Made by a program: the position numbers and the translations under genes
From: Pontibacter sp. HSC-36F09
GTDB lineage: Bacteria; Bacteroidota; Bacteroidia; Cytophagales; Hymenobacteraceae
Length of the DNA: 64,000 bases
Assembly (NCBI RefSeq): GCF_024171605.1
Contig: NZ_JALKAA010000003.1
Span: forward strand, 558,001 to 622,000
Direction of reading: 5' to 3'
Notes under the pieces: generated by a model
What the model was told of the DNA's origin: nothing
Databases searched by the model: none
The model's input: only the letters and a program-made list of their open reading frames with translations
Shown: positions 8,649 through 16,628 of the stretch, in pieces
How the letters are laid out: each line of letters starts with the position of its first letter
How positions within the stretch are numbered: position 1 is the stretch's first letter

Positions 8649-11432
8649 TTACATACCCGGACGACCACGGTGCATTCCCGGACCACGCTGCATGTTCTCC
8701 TCAGGTGTCGGAGCACCTTTAAAGCTGCGGATGTTGTAAGAGAACGTCAGCATGAAGAAGCGCTGCAATACAGTTGACTGCACGTCTTCCACATAAGATT
8801 CTGTGATGTTGCGGCGAATGCTCACGTTCTGGTTCATCAGGTCATTCACGCTCAGGCTAATCTCACCTTGCTTATCCTTGAATATCTTCTTGCCGAGGCT
8901 CATGTTCCAGAGCAGGAAGCTGTTGTCCACGCCGGCTGACAGACCAGAATTATACTGGTGGTTCAGTTCCGTGCGGTATACCAGGTCTTTCCAAAGGATC
9001 CAGTTGTAGCGAACGCTCGTGTTCTGGTTGAAGAAGTTGTTGTTCTGGGTCGTGCGCAGTGTGTTATTCACGATGTTGTAGCTGGAGAAAGTAGACACTG
9101 TAAAGTCTATCTTCTCGCTGATATTGCTGCTGATGTTGAAGCCGGCACCAAGGTTAGTGTTGTTAGCGTAGTTCACCTCCCCATCAATCTTTCCTGGTAT
9201 TCTGGAATATCCCACAGAGCCGTTCACGTTAAAGTTTGAGCTGATGAAGTTAAGCGGCTGTCCGTAGTTGAAGAATGAGCGCACGTTGTAGTAACCGTCC
9301 ATGTTCTCAGGGCGGCTCAGGCGGGCACCCGGACGGAACTCATATCCTTCGGCTATACCTTCCGGTGCACTGGTTGTGTATACACTGTTGGCTACGTAGT
9401 TGTTGGTCATGGTACCGAACATACCAATAAAGAACACGCGGTTGGTTTCGGCATTGAAGTTACGGTAGCGCGCGTTAAAACGAGTCTGGTAATCCTGCTC
9501 CAGATCTGCGTTACCGATACGAGCCTGCAGCGGGTTAGAGATATCGAGTACTTCCTGCAACTGCTCCACAGAAGGAGCGTTGGTGTTGGTTCTCAGGTTG
9601 AGCGTCAGGTTCTGTGATTGAGAAAACTTAAACTCATATTCTGCAGACGGCAGGAAGTTACTGAAGGTACGCTTCAGCGGGCTCAGGTCAACCGGGAACT
9701 GGCTGTCCGTGTCGAGTGTGGCGTACTCGTAACGGGCGTTTACCTGCAATCTGGCTTTGTCGTTACGGTACTGGTAGCTTGGGCCCACGCTTTGCGAGAG
9801 GTAGTCACTCTTGAATGAGCTGCTCAGCGGCATGTTAAAATTGGCATATTCACCGGCGGTCTCTACATAGTCGTAGGTTCTGCGATCTGAGTCGCGCATC
9901 TGGTTACCGATGCTGTACTCCAACTGCCAGCGTGATTTCTCACCCAGGCGCTGCGAGTAGTTGGTGCTACCTGACCAGCTGAAGTTCTTACGGTCCAGGC
10001 GGATGAACTGGTCGCGCAGTACGTTGTTGTCAGAGTTCTCAAAGTTTTGAGTTTGCTCATACTGGAAACCATCACCCTCTACATTGTTAATGCTGGTGTT
10101 GAAGTTCGTCGTCAGGATGCGGCCAGAGTCACCGAATCGCTTGGAGTACAGGATGTTGTTGTTGAAGCTAAATGTGGTATTGTCTGAGCTGGCTCGGTTC
10201 AGAGACTCTGACAGCGTCCCGTTTAAGTCAAAGGTTTGGGCGTTTCTTCCTGTGAAGCTCTCGTCATTCTGAAGTCGGAGGCTTGGCGTTACGAGCAGGC
10301 GGTTGTTTTCGTTGATGTTGTATTGCAGGCGCATGTTCAGACGGTGCCCGTCCTCACGGTCTCTGTTGTTCGAGTCTTCGGTGTACTGCAGCCCTGCTTC
10401 GTCTGATACGAAGTCGCGGAAACGGTACTGATCGTTGACGATGTCGCGGTTGGTATAGTTGTAGTTGGCGCTCACATCCATCTTTTTACCCCACTTGTCC
10501 TGGTAGTTCACACCGAAGTTGTTCGTGTTGATAATACCTGTCGGGGTGCCGCCGCCCCAACCGCCTCTACGGCCGCGCATGCCACCGCCCGGTGTTTCGC
10601 CGATAGAGAAGTCGAACATGTTGATGTTGTTGGTCAGGCCTGTTACCGTGATGCGGCGATCGTTGTTAAAGTAGTTGATGGCTGCACCTGCCATGTAGCG
10701 CTCGTCGGTGCCGTAACCTGCCGAGATCTTGCCGGTATAGCCCTGGCGACGATCTTTACGGGTAATAAAATTGATCGTCTTCAGTCGGTTGCCATCTTCA
10801 AAGCCGCTGAAAGCAGCCTGATCGCTTTGCGCGTCAAATACCTGCACATTCTCAATCATATCAGAGGAGATATTGCGCATGGCAGAAGTCACGTCTTCGC
10901 CGGTATAGCGTTTGCCATCGATCATGACCTGGCGCACTTCCTCGCCCTGCGCCTGAATACGGCCGTCCTGTATCTGTACGCCTGGCATTTTAGTTACCAG
11001 ATCTTCCGCGCTTGCATCCGGAGCTGTTTTAAAAGCTTTGGCGTTAAACTGTGAAGTGTCACCCTTTTGCTCACCGAGTGGCGCGCGACCGATAATTTGC
11101 ACTTCACCCAGACGGGTGTTCTGCTCCTGCATGCTCAATACGCCCAGGTTAACAGGCGCCTGCGCTACCTGAACAGGTCTGGAAAGCAGGTCGTAACCCA
11201 GGTAACGAATTTCTAGGGTATAATTTCCGGAAGGCACCCGCTCAAAGCGGAAGGCACCTTGCACATCGGTCGAAGTGGTTAGAATCGCCTCGCTGGCGAC
11301 ACGTTTCATCACCACGCTGGCGCCCGGCAAACCGCTTTTGTCTGTAGCGCTCTGCACTGTGCCGGATACGGTTTGTGCGTAAACTTGTGAAAAGCCAATC
11401 AGCATGATCAGCAGAGAGAATAACTTCCTCAT
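8649..11432 (-). CDS. TonB-dependent-receptor-like outer membrane barrel (OMP_b-brl_3 type)
   Basis: 927 residues. Signal peptide of about 19 residues ending VYAQ, then a carboxypeptidase-regulatory-like beta sandwich (residues about 22-105, GTVQSATDKSGLPGASVVMK), then a plug-like domain (about 120-230: GEVQIIGRAPLGEQKGDTSQF, then EDLVTKMPGVQIQDGRIQ), then a long barrel rich in alternating aromatic strands. The C-terminus is a Met/Gly/Pro/Arg tail (MQRGPGMHRGRPGM). There is no SusD partner, so glycan uptake is not indicated; iron, peptide or other cargo is possible. It stands alone, with a terminator behind it. Only one AGGTATA site lies in its 2.8 kb, a notable depletion. Confidence 0.88.
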   Translation of the reverse strand: MRKLFSLLIMLIGFSQVYAQTVSGTVQSATDKSGLPGASVVMKRVASEAILTTSTDVQGAFRFERVPSGNYTLEIRYLGYDLLSRPVQVAQAPVNLGVLSMQEQNTRLGEVQIIGRAPLGEQKGDTSQFNAKAFKTAPDASAEDLVTKMPGVQIQDGRIQAQGEEVRQVMIDGKRYTGEDVTSAMRNISSDMIENVQVFDAQSDQAAFSGFEDGNRLKTINFITRKDRRQGYTGKISAGYGTDERYMAGAAINYFNNDRRITVTGLTNNINMFDFSIGETPGGGMRGRRGGWGGGTPTGIINTNNFGVNYQDKWGKKMDVSANYNYTNRDIVNDQYRFRDFVSDEAGLQYTEDSNNRDREDGHRLNMRLQYNINENNRLLVTPSLRLQNDESFTGRNAQTFDLNGTLSESLNRASSDNTTFSFNNNILYSKRFGDSGRILTTNFNTSINNVEGDGFQYEQTQNFENSDNNVLRDQFIRLDRKNFSWSGSTNYSQRLGEKSRWQLEYSIGNQMRDSDRRTYDYVETAGEYANFNMPLSSSFKSDYLSQSVGPSYQYRNDKARLQVNARYEYATLDTDSQFPVDLSPLKRTFSNFLPSAEYEFKFSQSQNLTLNLRTNTNAPSVEQLQEVLDISNPLQARIGNADLEQDYQTRFNARYRNFNAETNRVFFIGMFGTMTNNYVANSVYTTSAPEGIAEGYEFRPGARLSRPENMDGYYNVRSFFNYGQPLNFISSNFNVNGSVGYSRIPGKIDGEVNYANNTNLGAGFNISSNISEKIDFTVSTFSSYNIVNNTLRTTQNNNFFNQNTSVRYNWILWKDLVYRTELNHQYNSGLSAGVDNSFLLWNMSLGKKIFKDKQGEISLSVNDLMNQNVSIRRNITESYVEDVQSTVLQRFFMLTFSYNIRSFKGAPTPEENMQRGPGMHRGRPGM

Positions 11433-11729
11433 TCTAAGTAGTAGTGTAGTAGTTTTGGACTTTAATGTATCGCTTTAATCAGGGTAATACTGAGCCTTCT
11501 GAAAAGTGCTTCCTTGCCTTTCCTGAACCCCTTAGAGCAGGTGGCAGCCGTAAAGGTTTAACCACCCATCAAAAATATTTTCTGGGAATACTCCGATACA
11601 CGCTGGATAGGCTACTGGCAGCGTAAAACGGCTCTATGGCTGAGTGCAGGCCGTTCAGTCACGATATAAAAGGGAGTAATGAGTTTGAGTTGGCTTTGTA
11701 CTAACAGACTTTAGTTAGGAGGTATAGCC
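11433..11729. other. Intergenic stretch without a recognisable gene
   Basis: About 300 bases between the barrel gene and cobB, both on the minus strand. I find no convincing ORF, RNA or strong hairpin. One AGGTATA motif lies at its right end near 11719. It should hold the promoter of the barrel gene but no exact TAnnTTTG is visible on the minus strand. Confidence 0.5.
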
Positions 11730-12428
11730 TTACAGATACCTTTCCAGAAGTAGTGTTTTAACTTTGTCCATACCTGTGCTGGCCTTCTCTTCGAACAGGT
11801 GCAGATTAGGCCGCGGGCGCACATAGGGGAGGTTTGGGTCAACAACCAGAACTGGTGCTTCGTCAGGCACCAGGTCCACCAGTCCGGCAGCGGGGTATAC
11901 AACCAGTGAGGTTCCTACTACCAGAAAAATGTCAGCACTCATGGTATCCTCCATCGCCTTCTCCATCATGGGCACGGGCTCTCCAAACCAGACAATGTTG
12001 GGTCTCAGCTGTGACCCACGTTCGCATTTATCGCCCAGGTTCAGCTGCCAGCCTTCTATCGGGTATATTAATCTTGGATCAAGCGTACTGCGGCTTTCAA
12101 ATAGTTTCCCGTGCAGGTGGATGACGTCGGTAGAGCCCGCTTGCTCGTGCAGATCGTCCACGTTTTGCGTGATGATCTTGACATCGAAGTCCTGCTCCAA
12201 CTCCGCTAGGATCCTGTGTCCGGCATTGGGCTGCACGCTGTGCGCGTTTTTGCGGCGCTGGTTGTAAAAGTCCAGCACGAGTTCCGGGTTTTTGCGCCAT
12301 CCCTGCGGAGAGGCCACTTCCATAACATCGTGCCCTTCCCAAAGGCCGTTCGCATCGCGGAAAGTGGCAATGCCGCTTTCTGAGCTTATACCTGCTCCTG
12401 AGAGCACCACGAGTTTTTTCTTCCCCAT
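11730..12428 (-). CDS. cobB: NAD-dependent deacylase, sirtuin (CobB type)
   Basis: 232 residues. It begins with the Rossmann motif LVVLSGAGISSESGIATFRD, then NPELVLDFYNQRR, where Tyr-x-x-Arg fits the SIRT5-like desuccinylase pattern, the NAD motif TQNVDDLHEQAGS and the catalytic His in IHLHGKLFE. The zinc ribbon is lost: only one Cys remains in the region that normally has four, as in other class III sirtuins of Bacteroidota. It removes acyl groups from lysines using NAD+. The gene shares no operon partner here; topA is 166 bases upstream on the same strand with its own terminator. Confidence 0.9.
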   Translation of the reverse strand: MGKKKLVVLSGAGISSESGIATFRDANGLWEGHDVMEVASPQGWRKNPELVLDFYNQRRKNAHSVQPNAGHRILAELEQDFDVKIITQNVDDLHEQAGSTDVIHLHGKLFESRSTLDPRLIYPIEGWQLNLGDKCERGSQLRPNIVWFGEPVPMMEKAMEDTMSADIFLVVGTSLVVYPAAGLVDLVPDEAPVLVVDPNLPYVRPRPNLHLFEEKASTGMDKVKTLLLERYL

Positions 12429-12513
12429 TTGTAGATGATTGTTCTGTGCTTATTTACTGGCTACGCCCCGAGCAGGTTTAATCCGCTAAACGCAATGCAC
12501 GAAGTTGATGATG

Positions 12514-12545
12514 CCTATACCTATACCTGTTGTAGGCCTATACCT
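12514..12545. repeat. Cluster of three TATACCT motifs
   Basis: Three direct TATACCT copies within about 32 bases, two of them overlapping as CTATACCTATACC, in the spacer between cobB and topA. They carry no ORF. Confidence 0.85.
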
Positions 12546-12559
12546 GCGGGCATAACAGA

Positions 12560-12592
12560 AAGAAGCCGCTCGGTTTGGAGCGGCTTCTTTTT
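12560..12592 (-). terminator. Terminator of topA
   Basis: Stem AAGAAGCCGCTC and its complement (12 bases) around a six-base loop, directly before the topA stop codon region on the minus strand, followed by a T tract on the minus strand only weakly but A/T-rich on both sides. Confidence 0.8.
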
Positions 12593-12594
12593 AA

Positions 12595-14994
12595 TTATTT
12601 CTTTTTCGGCGCTGCTTTTTTTGCCGGAGCCTTTTTTGCAGCCGGTTTCTTCTCGGCTGTAGCGGTTTCCGTCTTTTTCTTGAAGCCACCGCGGCCTTTT
12701 TTCTCCGGGGTCTGCTCCGCCAGATCCAAACATTCCTGCAGGGTCAGCTCCGCCGGCTCCTTGCCTTTCGGGATCTTCACGTTTTTCTTGCCCACCACGA
12801 TGTAGGGGCCATATCTGCCGTTGAGCACCTGCACTTCCGGATTCTCAGGGAATGATTTGATCAGCTTTTCTGCATCTGCCTTACGTTTGGCTTCGATCAG
12901 AGCAATCGCCTCCTCAGCCGTTACCGTCATCGGGTCCATCGTTTTAGGCAGCGAGTAAAACTTGCTGGCATGGCTGATGTAAGGGCCGAAGCGCCCGATG
13001 GCAGCCTTCATTTCCTTCTCTTCATATACACCGACAATGCGAGGCAGTTTAAACAAGTCCAGCGCATCCTCCAGTGTCAGGCTTTCGAGGAACTGGCCTT
13101 TGCGCAAACTGGCGTATACCGGCTTCTCACCGGTTTCAGGGTTTTCCTCACCTAACTGCACATAAGGCCCAAAACGACCCAGCTTAGCGATGATCTGCTG
13201 GCCAGATACGGGGTCTATTCCTATCTCACGCGCCCCGGAAACATCGGCACGGTTGATATTCTCGCTGTTTTCGATGCGCTCATGGAATTTCCCATAGAAA
13301 TTCTCCATCATCTGTTCCCATTCCTGCTGCCCCTGTGCGATCTCGTCAAACTCTGCCTCTACGCGGGCCGTGAAAGAGTAGTCAATCACATTGGGGAAGT
13401 GCTCTACCAGGAAATCGTTCACCACCATAGCCGTATCCGTCGGGAAGAGTTTGTTTTTCTCCGCACCCGTGATCTCGGTTTTGGTCTGGGCTGTGATCTG
13501 GTCGCTTTTCATGGTCAACACGTTGAATTTACGCTCTTTGCCCTCGCGGCTGTCTTTCTCTACGTACCCTCGCTTCTGGATCGTCGAAATGGTAGGGGCG
13601 TAGGTAGATGGTCTGCCGATGCCCATTTCTTCCAGTTTCTTCACCAGGCTTGCCTCGGTATACCTTGGGGCAGGGCGGGAGTAGCGCTGTGTCGCCTGCA
13701 TCTGGCGCAAGCCAAGCGTCTGGCCAATGCTCAGCGGCGGCAACATTCCTTTCACATCCTCGTCACCGCCTTCTTCATCATCCCTCGATTCGATGTATAC
13801 CTTCAGGAATCCTTCAAACTTGATCACTTCGCCGGTGGCCACCAGTTTCTCTGGCTGCGTCGATATATCAATGGTCGCGGTTGTTTTCTCTATTTCAGCA
13901 TCCGCCATTTGGGAGGCAATCGCTCGCTTCCAGATCAGCTCATAAAGGCGCTGTTCGTTGCGGTCGCTGCTGGCAGTCAGTTGCGAGAAGTCGGTTGGGC
14001 GAATGGCCTCGTGGGCTTCCTGTGCTCCCGATGATTTGGTTTTAAAGCGGCGGGTCTTCACAAACTTCTCCCCGAAAGAATCGCGTATCGCGTTGGAGGC
14101 ACCCTGTATTGCTTCCTCGGAAAGGTTCAGGGAGTCCGTACGCATATAGGATATTTTACCGGCCTCGTACAGGCGCTGCGCCACCGTCATGGTCTGAGCT
14201 ACAGAGAAGTACAGCTTGCGGCTGGCCTCCTGCTGCAGGGTAGAAGTGGTAAAAGGAGGAGCGGGGCTACGCTTGAGCGGTTTGGTCTCGAGGTTGCCAA
14301 TGGTATAGCTTGCTCCGATGCAACGCTGCAAAAATGCCTGCGCTTCTTCTTCCGTCTTGAATTTTGTAGGCAGTTCGGCTTCCAGGGTCTTGCCCTGCAC
14401 ATCAAACTGGGCTGTGATCCGGAAAGTCGGTTCGGCGTTGAATTTCTCAATCTCACGCTCGCGCTCCACCACCAGTCGCACAGCCACTGACTGCACACGA
14501 CCGGCGGAAAGACCGGTTTTGATCTTCTTCCAGAGAACCGGCGAAAGCTCAAAACCCACCAGGCGATCGAGCACACGACGGGCTTGTTGCGCGTTCACCA
14601 GGTCCATGTCGATGCCACGAGGAGAACTGATGGCATTCAGGATAGCGTTTTTGGTAATCTCCCGGAAAACAATGCGGCGAGTTTTGGCTACGTTCAGGTC
14701 GAGGGCTTCGGTCAGGTGCCACGAAATGGCTTCTCCTTCCCGGTCGTCGTCCGATGCGAGCCACACTGTTTCAGCTTCCTTTGCCAGTTTCTTTAATTGC
14801 GATACTATTTCCTTTTTGTCGCTCGAGATCACATAAGTCGGTTTAAACTTATTTTTGATATCGATGGCGTTGTTGTCTTTAGGCAGGTCCCGCACATGGC
14901 CGAAACTCGATTTCACCACAAAATCTTTTCCCAGGTATCCTTCAATCGTTTTGGCCTTGGCCGGTGACTCGACTATGACTAAATTTTTTATCAT
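12595..14994 (-). CDS. topA: DNA topoisomerase I
   Basis: 799-residue type IA topoisomerase that relaxes negative supercoils. The Toprim domain opens with LVIVESPAKAKTIEGYLG and has the acidic SDDDREGEAISWHL; the active-site Tyr is in KISYMRTDSLNLS near residue 290. The C-terminal part has no Cys4 zinc fingers but three or four Toprim-C repeats, seen as KLGRFGPYVQLGE, AIGRFGPYISHAS and LNGRYGPYIVVG. It ends in a Lys/Ala/Pro tail of about 25 residues (PAAKKAPAKKAAPKKK), probably for non-specific DNA binding. The ATG at 14992-14994 fits the family start. Confidence 0.96.
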   Translation of the reverse strand: MIKNLVIVESPAKAKTIEGYLGKDFVVKSSFGHVRDLPKDNNAIDIKNKFKPTYVISSDKKEIVSQLKKLAKEAETVWLASDDDREGEAISWHLTEALDLNVAKTRRIVFREITKNAILNAISSPRGIDMDLVNAQQARRVLDRLVGFELSPVLWKKIKTGLSAGRVQSVAVRLVVEREREIEKFNAEPTFRITAQFDVQGKTLEAELPTKFKTEEEAQAFLQRCIGASYTIGNLETKPLKRSPAPPFTTSTLQQEASRKLYFSVAQTMTVAQRLYEAGKISYMRTDSLNLSEEAIQGASNAIRDSFGEKFVKTRRFKTKSSGAQEAHEAIRPTDFSQLTASSDRNEQRLYELIWKRAIASQMADAEIEKTTATIDISTQPEKLVATGEVIKFEGFLKVYIESRDDEEGGDEDVKGMLPPLSIGQTLGLRQMQATQRYSRPAPRYTEASLVKKLEEMGIGRPSTYAPTISTIQKRGYVEKDSREGKERKFNVLTMKSDQITAQTKTEITGAEKNKLFPTDTAMVVNDFLVEHFPNVIDYSFTARVEAEFDEIAQGQQEWEQMMENFYGKFHERIENSENINRADVSGAREIGIDPVSGQQIIAKLGRFGPYVQLGEENPETGEKPVYASLRKGQFLESLTLEDALDLFKLPRIVGVYEEKEMKAAIGRFGPYISHASKFYSLPKTMDPMTVTAEEAIALIEAKRKADAEKLIKSFPENPEVQVLNGRYGPYIVVGKKNVKIPKGKEPAELTLQECLDLAEQTPEKKGRGGFKKKTETATAEKKPAAKKAPAKKAAPKKK

Positions 14995-15161
14995 CCTTTA
15001 TAATTAGGGGCAATTCGTTTGAATTTTGCCCAAAGTTCAAATTTTTTTTCAAACATATACAACCTGAAATTGATAACATAGGTTTAACATGCCAACATTG
15101 TCTTCATTAAAAGGCTGTTTTATTAGCTTAAACTATCTATACGGACCACTTTTATATTTAT

Positions 15162-15650
15162 ATGCAACGATTGTTAGTCATTTGCCGGCACGCTGAGCCA
15201 AATGATCCTTTCCCGCTCCAGCCCGACTTTGAACGGGAACTTACTAAAAATGGGCAACACCAGGCGCGTATCACCGGCAAATGGCTCCGGGATACGTTCC
15301 AGAAGGTCGATGCCATTCTGAGCAGTCCGGCCCCCCGAGCCGGCCTAACCGCCAGGCTAGTAGCTGAAAAACTTTATTTTGATGAAGATCGCATCGAATA
15401 CGAGCCTGACTTTTACAATGCGCGTGAAAGTGTGCTCGTCAACATACTGGCTAAGCTTCCTGACCATCTGACGCGGGTGCTGCTGGTGGGGCACAATCCA
15501 GGTATAACAAGTCTGTCGCGCACCCTGACGGGGGAGCACGTAGGTTACCTGGACCCCGCAGGGGCTTATGCCATAAAGCTGGAGCTCGCCACCTGGCAGG
15601 AACTGCATGTGACAAGCGGAAAGCTGGAGGCTGAGTTCACACAGCCGTAA
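15162..15650 (+). CDS. sixA: Histidine phosphatase family protein, SixA-like
   Basis: 162 residues of the two-His phosphatase fold. The first catalytic motif is ICRHAEPN at residue 7-14, followed by LSSPAPRAGLTARLVAE and the second His in LLVGHNPGITSL. Its small size fits SixA, which in E. coli removes phosphate from His residues of HPt domains or phosphotransferase proteins. It lies about 100 bases ahead of parA and the chemosensory genes on the same strand. A role in draining phosphate from CheA or another His kinase is an inference from position only. Confidence 0.8.
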   Translation: MQRLLVICRHAEPNDPFPLQPDFERELTKNGQHQARITGKWLRDTFQKVDAILSSPAPRAGLTARLVAEKLYFDEDRIEYEPDFYNARESVLVNILAKLPDHLTRVLLVGHNPGITSLSRTLTGEHVGYLDPAGAYAIKLELATWQELHVTSGKLEAEFTQP

Positions 15651-15748
15651 GCCCGGAAACGGCCCAACTGGCATTATTTGTCAATTTTTTTTAATAGCTT
15701 TAAACACTCTTTACTTTTTGCACCTATACCTGATCATCATAAAGCTGG

Positions 15749-16495
15749 ATGAAAACCAAAATAGTAGCCGTTATTAACCAAAAAGGCGGCACAGGCAAAA
15801 CGACTACCACCATCAACCTGGGCAGCGCCTTAAGCAAACAGGGGCACAAAGTCCTCTTAGTTGATCTCGACCCCCAAAGTAACTTATCGTACAGCCTCGC
15901 TGTTTCCTCGCCTGACCAGACGCTGGCCGAAGCCTTTTTAGGGACACAAAACATAAAAGATATCCTTGTCGAAAAAGACGGCCTGTGGGTGGCTCCGGGT
16001 TCCAACGAATTAGTCGACGTGGAGATATCGCTCGTGTCGCAGCCGGACCGGGAACAGTTTCTGAAAACCATGCTGCAGCAGGTCAAAGGCTTTGATTATG
16101 TGTTGATTGACTGTCCACCCTCACTTTCGGTGCTTACCCTTAATGCGCTGACAGCGGCGCATGAAGTACTTATACCTTTGCAGATGGAGGTACTTACCCT
16201 TCAGGGCCTGGACCAGATCATGCAAACGATCGCGAAAGTAAAAAAGGCATTTAACCCGAAACTTAAAATTAAGGGAATCGTAGTGGTCATGTTTGATGTG
16301 CGACGCAAGCTGAGTCAGGAAGTACTCGCCTATCTGCAGGAGAACGTGAAAGAGAAGATTTTTGAAAGTCAGATCAGACTAAATGTGAAACTGGCCGAAG
16401 CACCCTCTTTCGGTAAGAGCGTGCTGGATTATGATAGCTCCTCCAACGGGGCGAAAGATTATGCCGCACTGGCCGCCGAATTCAGTCAAGCATAA
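15749..16495 (+). CDS. parA: ParA/Soj family ATPase
   Basis: 248 residues. Deviant Walker A KGGTGKTTTTINLG at residue 11, with the signature Lys at its start, then LLVDLDPQSNLSY (Walker A') and VLIDCPPSLSVLT (Walker B). These are dimerising, DNA-binding ATPases that place cargo along the nucleoid. There is no parB gene next to it. Instead it is followed, 133 bases on, by a soluble poly-HAMP chemoreceptor and the che genes. In Rhodobacter a ParA homologue (PpfA) in a che operon positions cytoplasmic receptor clusters, so a similar job is a fair inference. It may instead be the chromosomal ParA, but that is usually next to parB. Confidence 0.88.
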   Translation: MKTKIVAVINQKGGTGKTTTTINLGSALSKQGHKVLLVDLDPQSNLSYSLAVSSPDQTLAEAFLGTQNIKDILVEKDGLWVAPGSNELVDVEISLVSQPDREQFLKTMLQQVKGFDYVLIDCPPSLSVLTLNALTAAHEVLIPLQMEVLTLQGLDQIMQTIAKVKKAFNPKLKIKGIVVVMFDVRRKLSQEVLAYLQENVKEKIFESQIRLNVKLAEAPSFGKSVLDYDSSSNGAKDYAALAAEFSQA

Positions 16496-16553
16496 CAGGA
16501 GATTGCATAAAATCGCAATATTTTAAGTAAATTGCAGTAACATTCCCTTTGTA

Positions 16554-16600
16554 CTGTTCAGCCAGTCAGCTAAAACTGATGCTGACGAAGGGCCGAACAG
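16554..16600 (+). promoter_or_regulatory. Hairpin in the leader of the poly-HAMP receptor gene
   Basis: Imperfect inverted repeat of 47 bases: CTGTTC pairs with GAACAG, then GCC with GGC after a mismatch, then TCAGC with GCTGA, closing a 10-base loop. That is 14 pairs in all. It lies 28 bases before the ATG. There is no T tract, so it does not look like a simple terminator; attenuation, RNA stability or a protein-binding site are possible. Confidence 0.5.
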
Positions 16601-16628
16601 TTAACAAACCCTATACAACCCTAAACAT

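Noticed and set aside
13282-14034. 250-codon plus-strand frame opposite topA
   Set aside because: Fully inside topA, no start signal or domain; a shadow frame.
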